Source of the DNA: Christensenella sp. UBA6880
GTDB taxonomy: Bacteria; Bacillota; Clostridia; Christensenellales; CAG-917
NCBI GenBank assembly: GCA_002449145.1
Contig: DKCG01000041.1
Coordinates: 34,125 to 98,124 of the forward strand
Direction of reading: 5' to 3'
DNA length: 64,000 bases
Part shown: piece by piece, positions 25,313 to 34,768 of the stretch
Position numbering within the stretch: the stretch's first letter is position 1
Layout: every line of letters begins with the position of its first letter
Translations under genes and position numbers: made by a program
Notes under the pieces: model-generated
What the model was told of the DNA's origin: nothing
Seen by the model: the letters and a program-made list of their open reading frames with translations, nothing else
The model's database searches: none

Positions 25313-27934
25313 TTAGTCTTCGAGTTGTTTTTTGAGATCGCAAAGCACGGTCAATGCTTGAAGCGGCGTGAGATTGTCAACGTCGAGATCTCTGATTTGT
25401 TGCTCTATCTTGCTCGATTGCGTATCGAACAAACTCACTTGCTCAGTTACGTTCTTTTTTGCCGAACTCAACAGCATTTCGTTGGTGTCTCTGTTTTTCG
25501 AGTCTTCTTCGAGCGAGTGCATTATGCTCTTTGCGTGGTCGATAACCGATTTCGTAACGCCTGCGAGCGAGGCAACCTCGATACCGAAACTTTGCGATGC
25601 GCCGCCGCTTACGATTTTGTGCAAGAACACGATTGTGTCGTTTGCCCTACTCACGAGCACGCGATAGTTCTTTACGCCCTCTAAATCTTCGAGTTCGGTC
25701 AACTCGTGGAAGTGCGTTGCAAACAACGTTTTAGCTTTGATGTTTTTGGTTATGTATTCGAGCACCGCCCACGCAATCGACAGTCCGTCGAACGTAGACG
25801 TTCCCCTACCTATTTCGTCGAGAACGAGAAGGCTCGACGACGTGGCATAGTTCAATATCGTTGCGACCTCTATCATCTCGACCATAAACGTACTTTGACC
25901 GCCGCTCAAATCGTCGCTTGCGCCGATTCTCGTGAAAATTCTGTCCGTCAAGGCGATTTTTGCGGATTTTGCCGGCACGAAGCAACCGATATGCGCCATA
26001 AGCGTGATGATTGCGACTTGTCGCATATACGTCGATTTGCCCGCCATATTCGGACCCGTGATAATCATAGTTCTGTTGTCCGCGTCGTCGAGAAGCGTGT
26101 CGTTGGGAACGTACGAGCCTCTGTCGAGCAACGTTTCAACGACGGGATGTCTGCCCTCTACGATGTCGATACACTTGATTTTCTTGTTTATTTCGGGTTT
26201 GACGTACTTGTTTGCAACCGATACGTTTGCGAGCGACACGAGGCAGTCGAGCGTGCTGAGCGCTTGAGCGTTCGATTGAAGTTTCGCAAGATTCTCGAAA
26301 CACATATTTTTGAGTTCGCAGAAAATCTTGTCTTCGAGCGCGGTTGCGTTGGATTCGGCGGAAAGTATCTTTTCTTCGAGTTGTTTAAGTTCGTCGGTTA
26401 TGTATCTTTCGCCGTTTACGAGGGTTTGCTTTCTTTGATAGCGGTACGGCACTTTGTCGACGAACGACTTCGACACCTCGATATAGTAGCCGAAAATCTT
26501 GTTATATCCGACTTTGAGCGTGCGTATGCCCGTTTCTTCCCTCTCTTGCGCTTCGAGTTGTGCAAGCCATTCCTTTGCGGAAGTTTTGATGTCTCGCAGT
26601 TGGTCGAGAGTATCGTCGTAGCCTTTTTTGACGTAGCCGCCGTTCTTGTAACTGCTCACGCCGTCGCGATCCAACGCGCTTTGAAGCGTGGCGCAGACGT
26701 TTTCGAGCGAGTAAAGCGAGCGATTTATACCCTTTACGAGCGTGCTTGTCGCGCCCGAAAGTAGTTGCTTGATTTGAGGAATCGCCTCGAGAGTGTCGCT
26801 TATAGAAAGCAAATCTTTCGGCGAGGCGTTGCCGTAGGCAAGACGGCCGTTGAGTCTTTCGAGGTCGCGAACGGAATAAAAGGATTCGCCGAGTCTTTCG
26901 CGCAACGCCTTTGAACTCATCAAATCTTCGAGTGCGTCGAGACGTTTGTTGATGGCGTCGGCGTCTTGAAGGGGTTGTTCTATCCAGCGTTTGAGCGTTC
27001 TTGCGCCCATTGCGGTTGACGTTTTGTCGAGAACCCAAAGAAGCGAACCTTGTCTTTTTCCGTCGCGTGCGCGCTGAGTAAGTTCGAGATTGCGCCTCGT
27101 CGCGTTGTCGAGCATCATAAAGGATTTATCGCGCAAATACGAGATTTTCGTAAGTTGTCCGAGGCTTCTCTTTTGCGTTTGCGCAAGGTATTCCAAAAGT
27201 CCGCCTGCGGCGCATACCGCAGCGTTTTTGTCCGTCAACTCGAACACGTCGAGCGAGCCGATTTTGAAAGCGGACAATATTTTTCTCGTAGCCGTCGAAA
27301 CGTTGTAGGCAAAGTCGTGATAGCAATGCGCGCGCTTTTCGTTGGATACGAAATATTTGACCTTTTGGTATTTGGACACGAAGTCCTCGTTGCAGATAAT
27401 TTCGCTCGGCGCAATGCTTCCCAAAATGTTGGAAAGTCGCTCTAAATAGTCCTCTGCCGAGTACTCGTACACGTTAAATTCGCCCGTCGAAATATCCGTC
27501 CACGCAATGCCGAACGTCGAGGAATTGGTGAAAATCGAGCATAGATAGTTGGAAGTTTTCTCGTCGAGTATATCTTCTTCCATAACCGTGCCGCTCGACA
27601 CCACTCGCACTACGTCGCGATCGACGAGTCCTTTGGACGTCGCGGGGTCGCTTAATTGTTCGCATATCGCGACGCGATAGCCGTTTTCGATGAGCCTTCT
27701 AATATAGTTATCGACTGCGTGATACGGAACGCCGCACATAGGCGCGCGCTCGGCAAGTCCGCAATCTCTGCCCGTCAAAGTCAAATCGAGCACTCTCGAC
27801 GCTGTCACCGCGTCGTCGAAAAACATCTCGTAAAAGTCGCCCAAGCGGAAGAAAAGCAGACAATCGGGATAATTGTCCTTGATTTGAAAATATCGTTTCA
27901 TCATCGGTGAGAGTTTATCTCTGTCGATATTCAT
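25313..27934 (-). CDS. mutS: DNA mismatch repair protein MutS
   Basis: Recognises mispairs and small loops. 873 residues with the mismatch-binding domain I (MMKRYFQIKDNYPDCLLFFRLGDFYEMFFDDA, including the Phe-x-Glu wedge in GDFYEMF), the clamp and lever domains, and the ABC ATPase with Walker A GPNMAGKSTYMRQVA (about 625-639), LSGGQSTFMVEM-type signature and Walker B SSLLVLDEIGRGTST. GGAGGAAAAATG gives a standard start. ATGA overlap with miaB. Confidence 0.97.
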   Translation of the reverse strand: MNIDRDKLSPMMKRYFQIKDNYPDCLLFFRLGDFYEMFFDDAVTASRVLDLTLTGRDCGLAERAPMCGVPYHAVDNYIRRLIENGYRVAICEQLSDPATSKGLVDRDVVRVVSSGTVMEEDILDEKTSNYLCSIFTNSSTFGIAWTDISTGEFNVYEYSAEDYLERLSNILGSIAPSEIICNEDFVSKYQKVKYFVSNEKRAHCYHDFAYNVSTATRKILSAFKIGSLDVFELTDKNAAVCAAGGLLEYLAQTQKRSLGQLTKISYLRDKSFMMLDNATRRNLELTQRARDGKRQGSLLWVLDKTSTAMGARTLKRWIEQPLQDADAINKRLDALEDLMSSKALRERLGESFYSVRDLERLNGRLAYGNASPKDLLSISDTLEAIPQIKQLLSGATSTLVKGINRSLYSLENVCATLQSALDRDGVSSYKNGGYVKKGYDDTLDQLRDIKTSAKEWLAQLEAQEREETGIRTLKVGYNKIFGYYIEVSKSFVDKVPYRYQRKQTLVNGERYITDELKQLEEKILSAESNATALEDKIFCELKNMCFENLAKLQSNAQALSTLDCLVSLANVSVANKYVKPEINKKIKCIDIVEGRHPVVETLLDRGSYVPNDTLLDDADNRTMIITGPNMAGKSTYMRQVAIITLMAHIGCFVPAKSAKIALTDRIFTRIGASDDLSGGQSTFMVEMIEVATILNYATSSSLLVLDEIGRGTSTFDGLSIAWAVLEYITKNIKAKTLFATHFHELTELEDLEGVKNYRVLVSRANDTIVFLHKIVSGGASQSFGIEVASLAGVTKSVIDHAKSIMHSLEEDSKNRDTNEMLLSSAKKNVTEQVSLFDTQSSKIEQQIRDLDVDNLTPLQALTVLCDLKKQLED

Positions 27935-29292
27935 TTTTCCTCCTTATGTCCGAAAAGGGACGCCGATTTTGATTCGGTTATTCTCACGTCGAAAAATTTG
28001 CCTATATCGTCTTTGCTGCCCTGAAAAGTGACGAGCCTGCCGCCGTCTTCTCTGCCGCAAACCATACCGTCGAGTTTTGGCGCGACGTCCTCGCAAAGCA
28101 CTCTGTACACGCCGCCGATGTAGGTTTTTGAAATCTCTTTGGTTATAGAGTTTTGAAGTTTGATAAGGCGCGCGATTCGCTCTTGCTTAACCGCGTACGG
28201 TATCTGTTCCATTTTAGCGGCGGGCGTGCCTTTTCTCGGCGAATAAATGAATGTAAAAGCGTTTGAATAGCGCACTTTTTTCACGATCTCGAGAGTGTCT
28301 TGGAAATCTTCTTCCGTTTCGGTCGGGAATCCGACCATAATGTCCGTGGTTATGCCGATGTCGGGCATACGTTCGCGCAGTTTTTCGATGATTTGAAGAT
28401 ATTGCGCGCTGTCGTAGCGTCTGTTCATATTTGCAAGCACCTTGTCCGAGCCTGCCTGAATTGGAAGATGCAGATTGTGACAAACGTGTTTCGATGTCGC
28501 CATAGCGTCGATAATATCGTCGTTGAGGTCCTTTGGGTGCGACGTCATAAAACGAACGCGAAAATCGTCGTCGATTTTGTCTATTTCGCGCAATAAATTC
28601 GCAAAATTCACCTTTTCGTCTGCTACGTCGTTGCCGTACGAGTTGACGTTCTGACCGAGAAGCGTTATCTCTTTATATCCGTTTTCGACGCACTTTTTCA
28701 CCTCGTCGAGCACGTTTTGCATATCGCGCGAAACCTCTCTGCCTCTGACGTACGGCACTATGCAGTACGTGCAGAAGTTGTTGCAGCCGTATATGATGTT
28801 CACCCACGCGTTGGGATAACTCGTGCGGGTTTGCGGCGTATTTTCGTCCACGTCCAGATAATCCGACGGCTGATTTACGTCGAAACAGCGGTATTTTTTG
28901 TCGCTGCGCTTTTTGATTTTCGCTCTGCCCTCGACAACCTTTTCAATTTCGTCTTTAAGCGCGGAAATGTTGCGAGTGCCCAAAACTATATCGACGTACG
29001 GGAATCTTTCTTTGATGTTCTCTTTCACGCCGTCTTGTTGCGGCATACAGCCGACGACCGCAAGAATAAGATTCGGATTGCGTTTCTTTTCCGCTTTCGT
29101 CACGCCTATATTGCCGAGCGCGCGGCGTTCGGCAGTGTCGCGAATACAACAAGTGTTGAAAACGATTATGTCTGGATTTTCGTCTTCGGGACAATCGATA
29201 TATCCCATTTTTTCGAGAATACCGGCGATTTTTTCGCTTTCGTGAACGTTCATTTGACAGCCGTACGTGTTGATTTTGTAGAATTTCGTCAT
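27931..29292 (-). CDS. miaB: tRNA-2-methylthio-N6-dimethylallyladenosine synthase
   Basis: Radical-SAM methylthiotransferase acting on i6A37, the product of MiaA. N-terminal UPF0004 domain with three cysteines (NTYGCQMN, NTCCIRD, VVGCMPQ), radical-SAM motif GCNNFCTYCIVPYVRGRE near residue 165, and a C-terminal TRAM domain. The start at 29292 has AAAGGA 6 nt upstream; the frame opens two codons earlier. First gene of the leftward unit, divergent from the penicillin-binding protein across a 156-bp gap. Confidence 0.96.
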   Translation of the reverse strand: MTKFYKINTYGCQMNVHESEKIAGILEKMGYIDCPEDENPDIIVFNTCCIRDTAERRALGNIGVTKAEKKRNPNLILAVVGCMPQQDGVKENIKERFPYVDIVLGTRNISALKDEIEKVVEGRAKIKKRSDKKYRCFDVNQPSDYLDVDENTPQTRTSYPNAWVNIIYGCNNFCTYCIVPYVRGREVSRDMQNVLDEVKKCVENGYKEITLLGQNVNSYGNDVADEKVNFANLLREIDKIDDDFRVRFMTSHPKDLNDDIIDAMATSKHVCHNLHLPIQAGSDKVLANMNRRYDSAQYLQIIEKLRERMPDIGITTDIMVGFPTETEEDFQDTLEIVKKVRYSNAFTFIYSPRKGTPAAKMEQIPYAVKQERIARLIKLQNSITKEISKTYIGGVYRVLCEDVAPKLDGMVCGREDGGRLVTFQGSKDDIGKFFDVRITESKSASLFGHKEEK

Positions 29293-29448
29293 TTGCATCC
29301 TTTATGCTTTTGCGTTTTGCAAGATATTGTCGTTCGTTTGCGTATCTGCAAGCGGATTTTGCCTTGCTCGTACGCGCGCAATATGCGCATTATATTTATC
29401 AAAAATTTATTATACATAATTTCGGCGGATAAAACAATAATAAATTCA

Positions 29449-31743
29449 ATGAAAAAATCCGAAAAAACGAAAATAGTCGATCCCGAAGTCAAAAAACGCA
29501 AAAAGCGTAAGGTTGCTATTGCTTTATCAGTTGTCTTCCTGCTTCCCGTCGTCGCAGCATCGGTGGCGATAGGCGGATTCGCAATATGGGCAAACACGCA
29601 AAAACCGAATGTGGATTTGCTTCCGACGGCAAGCGCAACACCCGTGTTTTTCGATTCGAGTGGCAACGAATTACCCTACACCGAAGAAAACTACATTGCA
29701 ACCGAGGACATTCCCGACAATCTCAAAAAAGCTTTCGTCGCGCTCGAAGACAAGCGTTTTTATTCGCATAAAGGATACGACCTCGTGCGTATGGCGGGTG
29801 CGCTCGTAAACAATGTAAAATCTGGCGCGCTCAAAGAAGGCGCGTCCACAATCACTCAACAACTCGTCAAAAACACGCACTTGACCCACGAAAAAACCGT
29901 CAGACGCAAACTCAAAGAGATTGCAATCGCAACGAATATCGAAAAGGAATATTCCAAAGACGAGATACTTGCGATGTACCTTTCGGTGATATACTTCGGC
30001 AACGGCGCATACGGCGTGAAGCAAGCGGCAAGATTGTATTTCGACAAGAATATTCAAGACTTAACCCTTCCCGAATGCGCAACGCTTGCGGGTATAGTAA
30101 AGAATCCTAAAAAATACTCGCCGTTTGCGACGGAAAGCGATTGCATATCGAGGCGCAATCTCGTTTTGTCGGTAATGAAAAAAGAGGGCTATATTGACGA
30201 AAACACGTATAACAATGCGATAAACGCCCCTCTCGAATCAACGAAAAATCAACAAAAAAGCGGCAATCTAAACAAACGGATTTACGATTTATATATAAAA
30301 TCGGCGATTGCGGAAGTTTGCCAAAAACTCGATATAACGAAGTACGAATTGTCAAACAGCGGACTTAAAATTTACCTCAACGTCGATTCGGAAATTCAAA
30401 CGCAAATTGCAAAAATCGGAAGCGACAAAAGTCTGTATTCAACCGACGAAATCGACGGCGCGATTATAGTTTTGGACAACGAAACGCACACGGTTTCGGC
30501 GTACTGGTCGAATCTTCCCTACGACATCAAAAGACAGGCAGGGTCGTCCCTAAAACCTCTTGCCGTTTACGCCCCCGCCCTTGATAAAAACGCAATAACG
30601 CTTGCAACACCAATCGTTGACGAGAAAGTAGTTTTCGGCGATTATTCGCCGTCGAATTACGGCGGAATATATTACGGCGACACGACGATACGCCAAGCAA
30701 TAAAGAAGTCTATGAACAGCGTAAGCGTCAAAACTCTCGATTATATCGGCGTTGATTCGAGCATTGCGTATCTCGACAAACTCGGTATAACTACGACCGA
30801 AAACGATAAAAACTACGCCCTATCCCTCGGCGCAATCTCAAACGGCGTTGGAGTGAAACAAATTGCGGACGCATATACAACGTTTGCAAACGGCGGCATC
30901 TATCAAGGCGCAAGTTTCGTAAATTACGTCGTAAAAGACGACCGAAAAATACTGTCGTCTTCGAATACATCGCAAAACCGGGTTTTCAAAGAGTCCACTT
31001 GCGACCAGATTAATTCCGCATTGTCCGACACGGTTAAAGACGGTACGGCAATCACTCTTTCGGTGTTAAACTTCGAGGTTTGCGCAAAAACGGGTACTGC
31101 CGAGCGAAACGACGGAAAAAACGGCGACGCTTGGTGCGCAAGTTACAACGACCAATACACCGTCGTCGTATGGCACGGCTCTGACAAGGGTATGAGCGAA
31201 AAAGGCGGTGGATTTGCAACGAAACAATGCCTCGAATCGTGGAAAACACTCGATTCAAACGGCAAACAAATTATGAGCAAGAAAATGAAAAAGAGCGATT
31301 CAACTTTTACGCTCGACGTCGACTTGTACGCCACAAAGCGCAACAAAAGCGTTACGATTGCGAGTGAAAATACACCGATAGAATATCGAAAAACCGAAAT
31401 ATTTTCAAACGAGCAAATCTACCCTATGTCGTCTTGTTTCGATTGCGTTTCGCAAGACAAAGCGGACTTTGAGGCAAAATATATAGACGGCAAAGTCACG
31501 ATAACTCTGCCTTGCGAGGAAATCTACACCTACAAAATCACAAAGTACGACGTTTTCGGCGAAACGATAATATCGCAAATAGACGGCAAAACTTCAAACG
31601 GAAATATAACCGTTTGCGATACGCCTTATACGTTTTCGGACATAGTTCGCTACAAAGTCGAATGTTTCGTCACGTCGAATCCGTCGGCAACCGCGTATGT
31701 CGAAAAAGACGTTTACGTCGGCGGCGACTTCTCTTTCGACTGA
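29449..31743 (+). CDS. Class A penicillin-binding protein (transglycosylase/transpeptidase)
   Basis: 764-residue cell-wall synthase. Cytoplasmic basic N-terminus, one membrane anchor (residues about 24-46), glycosyltransferase-51 domain with EDKRFYSHKGYD (about 98-109), ASTITQQLVKNT and KLKEIAIA, and a transpeptidase domain with the three active-site motifs SSLK (about 365), SMN (about 421) and KTGTAE (about 547). The frame is open far upstream (to 28717) but that part overlaps miaB on the other strand; the ATG at 29449 begins a normal MKKSEKTK cytoplasmic segment. A Shine-Dalgarno is not obvious. About 160 residues follow KTGTAE, including a beta-rich tail, with no PASTA repeats. Confidence 0.93.
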   Translation: MKKSEKTKIVDPEVKKRKKRKVAIALSVVFLLPVVAASVAIGGFAIWANTQKPNVDLLPTASATPVFFDSSGNELPYTEENYIATEDIPDNLKKAFVALEDKRFYSHKGYDLVRMAGALVNNVKSGALKEGASTITQQLVKNTHLTHEKTVRRKLKEIAIATNIEKEYSKDEILAMYLSVIYFGNGAYGVKQAARLYFDKNIQDLTLPECATLAGIVKNPKKYSPFATESDCISRRNLVLSVMKKEGYIDENTYNNAINAPLESTKNQQKSGNLNKRIYDLYIKSAIAEVCQKLDITKYELSNSGLKIYLNVDSEIQTQIAKIGSDKSLYSTDEIDGAIIVLDNETHTVSAYWSNLPYDIKRQAGSSLKPLAVYAPALDKNAITLATPIVDEKVVFGDYSPSNYGGIYYGDTTIRQAIKKSMNSVSVKTLDYIGVDSSIAYLDKLGITTTENDKNYALSLGAISNGVGVKQIADAYTTFANGGIYQGASFVNYVVKDDRKILSSSNTSQNRVFKESTCDQINSALSDTVKDGTAITLSVLNFEVCAKTGTAERNDGKNGDAWCASYNDQYTVVVWHGSDKGMSEKGGGFATKQCLESWKTLDSNGKQIMSKKMKKSDSTFTLDVDLYATKRNKSVTIASENTPIEYRKTEIFSNEQIYPMSSCFDCVSQDKADFEAKYIDGKVTITLPCEEIYTYKITKYDVFGETIISQIDGKTSNGNITVCDTPYTFSDIVRYKVECFVTSNPSATAYVEKDVYVGGDFSFD

Positions 31744-31767
31744 GCCGTTGTTTTCGATTAGCGCATT

Positions 31768-31799
31768 AGAAAAAGGCGAGAAAAATCTCGCCTTTTCGC
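31768..31799. terminator. Bidirectional terminator between pbp and thiI
   Basis: AAAAGGCGAG (31771-31780), loop AAAAAT, CTCGCCTTTT (31787-31796). The A-run and T-run on both sides let it serve both convergent genes. Confidence 0.85.
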
Positions 31800-31848
31800 T
31801 AAATATTATGCTATTTTCTAAATTCAAATCTAAACTTAAAAACGAAAA

Positions 31849-33027
31849 TCAAAGAATCTCGATTCCTTCGACTGCTTTTGTAACCAAACCGTCAATGTCC
31901 ATTGCCTTTTCCGCTTCTCTCACCTTTTCGAGTTTGGGGTGAATAACGGGATTTTTCGGCAAGAAAATCGTGCAGCAATCCTCAAACGGTTCGATTGACG
32001 TTTCGTAAGTGCCGATTTTGCGCGCGAGATTCATCGTTTCTTCTTTATCAAACGCAATGAGCGGTCTGAAAATGGGCAAACTTGCGCAATCTTCCGTTGA
32101 AGTCATGCTCTCGACGGTCTGCGAAGCGACTTGACCGAGGCTCTCGCCCGTTATCAACGCTTTACATTCCGCTTGTTTTGCGACAATCGAAGCAATGCGC
32201 ATCATAAATCTGCGCATAATGGTTATCATAAATTCTGCAGGGCAAACCCTATGAATTTCCATTTGAATTTCGGTGAACGGAACGACGTAAAGTTTGACAT
32301 CTGTTGCGTATTTTTCGACGATATTGCGAAGTTCGACCACCTTTTCTTTTGCTTTTTCGGACGTGTACGGCGGCGAACAGAAATGGATTGCGCAAAGTTT
32401 CATACCGCGCTTTGCCATCATATAAGCAGCAACCGGCGAATCGATGCCGCCCGAAAGCAACATAAGTCCTTTGCTCGAACAGCCGACGGGAAGTCCGCCC
32501 GCGCCTTGAACTACGTCGCTATATACGAACGAATAGCCGTTTTCGCGCATATCCACCAAGAAATCGTAGTCAAATTCTTTCAAATCCACCTTAAACGAGG
32601 TGTTTGCAAGCACCACGCCGCCGAGTTTTGCCGCAATCTCGTAGGAAGCGAGCGGTATACGCTTGTCGGCGCGTTTGACCGTGACTCTGAATTTCGGCGC
32701 TTTGAGCAAAGTTTCTTCTTGCGTTTTGATTGCAAGTTGCTTTATGCACTCTCTTACGTCGCAAAAATCCTCGTTTGCTTTGGTTTCAACCTTGTACGCA
32801 ACCGAAAACGAGTAAATTCCAAACACTTTTTTCAATCTGTCCACAAACTCGAATTCGTCGTCAACGTCGAAGTTTTCAACGAAATATCTGCCTTGCGAGC
32901 GCGCAAAGTCGAATTTCAATCCCGAAAGTGCTTGCTTTATGTTCTTTATAAGCAAACTTTCAAAATAATCGCGGTTTTTGCCTTTGAGGAATATTTCCCC
33001 GTATCTGATGATAATAACTTTTTCCAT
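31849..33027 (-). CDS. thiI: tRNA 4-thiouridine synthase ThiI
   Basis: Adenylates U8 of tRNA and transfers sulfur to form s4U; in some bacteria also feeds thiamin thiazole synthesis. 392 residues: N-terminal ferredoxin-like and THUMP domains (residues about 1-165), then the PP-loop ATPase with LSGGIDSPVAAYMMAKRG (about 187-204). There is no C-terminal rhodanese domain, so sulfur must come directly from a cysteine desulfurase; the gene immediately upstream encodes one. This is the usual Firmicutes pair. Confidence 0.95.
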   Translation of the reverse strand: MEKVIIIRYGEIFLKGKNRDYFESLLIKNIKQALSGLKFDFARSQGRYFVENFDVDDEFEFVDRLKKVFGIYSFSVAYKVETKANEDFCDVRECIKQLAIKTQEETLLKAPKFRVTVKRADKRIPLASYEIAAKLGGVVLANTSFKVDLKEFDYDFLVDMRENGYSFVYSDVVQGAGGLPVGCSSKGLMLLSGGIDSPVAAYMMAKRGMKLCAIHFCSPPYTSEKAKEKVVELRNIVEKYATDVKLYVVPFTEIQMEIHRVCPAEFMITIMRRFMMRIASIVAKQAECKALITGESLGQVASQTVESMTSTEDCASLPIFRPLIAFDKEETMNLARKIGTYETSIEPFEDCCTIFLPKNPVIHPKLEKVREAEKAMDIDGLVTKAVEGIEIL

Positions 33028-33080
33028 AGTCGTTCCGTAATGTATTTTTCGATTTTACATAAGTCTTTTTAGACTCAAAA

Positions 33081-34226
33081 TCAAATTCTCTTGTAAGCGG
33101 TGAGTTTTTCGAGACTGTTTTTTATGGTCGAGACGATATAATCGACGTCGTTTACGTCGTTTTCATACGACGTGCTGAATCGTATGATTCCGTCTTTATG
33201 ACTTTCGTCGAGTCCGAGCAAGCCTTTGAATCTCGATTCGTGATGCGACGAACACGCCGAGCCGATTCCCACCAATATACCGTAATCCTCTATGTCGTGC
33301 AACAAAACTTCGCCTCTTACGTCCTTAAACGCAACCGTCAATATGTTCGGCGCAAAATTCTCTTTGGGCGACACAATCTCGATTCCGTCGATAGATTCGG
33401 CAAGTTTTGCCATCAACTGTTCTCTAAAAATCATTTTTTTAGAATAGTCAGCATCAAAATTATCAAGGCAAGTCTTCACTGCTTGTGCAAATCCGATTAT
33501 CGCAGGCGCGTTTTCCGTTCCCGAACGAAAGCCTTTTTCTTGTCCACCGCCATAGATAAGCGGCTTTATGGAAACGCCTTTCTTGACGAACAACGCCCCG
33601 ATTCCCTTCGGTCCGTGAATCTTGTGCGCGGAAATCGTGTACAAATCCACGTCGAGCGCGCGTAAATTCACTTTGATTTTGCCGAACGCTTGCACGCCGT
33701 CCGAATGAAACACGGCTTTGGGGCTATGCTTTCTCGTAAGGCGCACGAGTTTTGCGATGTCGTTCACTGCCCCCGTTTCGTTGCTCACGTGCATAATCGA
33801 AACGAGCGAAACGCTTTCGTCGAGCAGTTTTTCAAATTCTTCGACGTTTATCGAACCGTCTTTGTTTATGGGCGCAAATCTAACGTCGAAACCTTGCATA
33901 GCAAGTTGATTCGCACTGTTTATAATCGCGTCGTGTTCGCCTTCGCCGACAATAATCTTGCTTCCTTTGGGTTTTCTCGTGCAGAACAATGCGGTATTGT
34001 CCGCTTCGCTTCCGCCCGAAAGAAAATACAACTCGCCGTCGGGTGCTTTGAGCGCGGATTTTATGTTTTCTCTCGCGTTTTTGATTTTGACGGACAATGC
34101 GACGGACGGTTTGTAAAGCGCGGACGGATTGAAAAAATCTTCCACGCTTTCTTTGCGTATCGTTTCGGCAACTTCGGGATAAATCCTCGTTGTTGCGGCA
34201 TTGTCAAGATATATCAGTTTGTTCAT
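33081..34226 (-). CDS. Cysteine desulfurase (NifS/IscS-like)
   Basis: PLP enzyme releasing sulfur from cysteine as an enzyme persulfide. 381 residues with YLDNAATTRIYPEV at the start, the PLP-binding lysine in SAHKIHGPKGIGALF (residues about 197-211), and the catalytic cysteine loop GSACSSHHE near residue 320. Probably the dedicated sulfur donor for ThiI (NifZ-type partner in Bacillus), given the 53-nt gap and shared direction. Confidence 0.93.
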   Translation of the reverse strand: MNKLIYLDNAATTRIYPEVAETIRKESVEDFFNPSALYKPSVALSVKIKNARENIKSALKAPDGELYFLSGGSEADNTALFCTRKPKGSKIIVGEGEHDAIINSANQLAMQGFDVRFAPINKDGSINVEEFEKLLDESVSLVSIMHVSNETGAVNDIAKLVRLTRKHSPKAVFHSDGVQAFGKIKVNLRALDVDLYTISAHKIHGPKGIGALFVKKGVSIKPLIYGGGQEKGFRSGTENAPAIIGFAQAVKTCLDNFDADYSKKMIFREQLMAKLAESIDGIEIVSPKENFAPNILTVAFKDVRGEVLLHDIEDYGILVGIGSACSSHHESRFKGLLGLDESHKDGIIRFSTSYENDVNDVDYIVSTIKNSLEKLTAYKRI

Positions 34227-34269
34227 ATTCGTTGTCAGATTGTCGATTTTTATAGTTTTGTTGGATTAT

Positions 34270-34767
34270 TTATTTATTGTTTTCACCGTTGTTTGCGATT
34301 TCTTTTATCAGAAGCACGAGATAATCGTCGGGCGCAAACAAAAGTCGTTTTTTCTCGTTGTCGACTTTGAAAACTATTTGCCATACGCCGCTCTCGTACG
34401 CTTTCGAGGCGCAGAGTAAATCGGATTTTTCGTCGTATACGTCGTTCATTATCTCGAAGCCGCAAACGTCTTTCCAAAGCAAATCGAGATACACTCGTTG
34501 TCTGTTCACAACGTCTTTTTCGATAACTTTCAATCTCGACGGCGAAAACTCGTAGGTGTACTCTTTTGCGGTTTTGTTGTAAAAGTGTATGCAGACCGCG
34601 CCGCCTACGAGCAACGCCGCAAAGCCGAACATAAAATACCAACTGTAAAACGCCGAAATCAGTATGAATCCGAGCGAGGCGAGAATCATAGTTATACCCG
34701 CCCATTGCAGTTGGCGCATTTTTTGCGACACTTCTACGTCGATTGTTTGCGAATAGTGGTCAGTCAT
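34270..34767 (-). CDS. Small membrane protein, two N-terminal helices and PH-like soluble part
   Basis: 165 residues. Residues about 17-37 and 39-57 are hydrophobic helices; the remaining part (YTYEFSPSRLKVIEKDVVNRQRVYLDLLW...) is beta-rich and resembles small clostridial membrane proteins with a PH-like fold (similar to DUF6106 by eye). No catalytic motif is visible. It lies one base from mutS2 and 43 nt before the cysteine desulfurase, so it is cotranscribed, but the context gives no clear function. Confidence 0.7.
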   Translation of the reverse strand: MTDHYSQTIDVEVSQKMRQLQWAGITMILASLGFILISAFYSWYFMFGFAALLVGGAVCIHFYNKTAKEYTYEFSPSRLKVIEKDVVNRQRVYLDLLWKDVCGFEIMNDVYDEKSDLLCASKAYESGVWQIVFKVDNEKKRLLFAPDDYLVLLIKEIANNGENNK

Positions 34768-34768
34768 A

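Noticed and set aside
28717..29448. N-terminal extension of the penicillin-binding protein frame
   Set aside because: It overlaps miaB on the opposite strand and lacks protein-like composition; the ATG at 29449 begins a normal cytoplasmic segment and membrane anchor.
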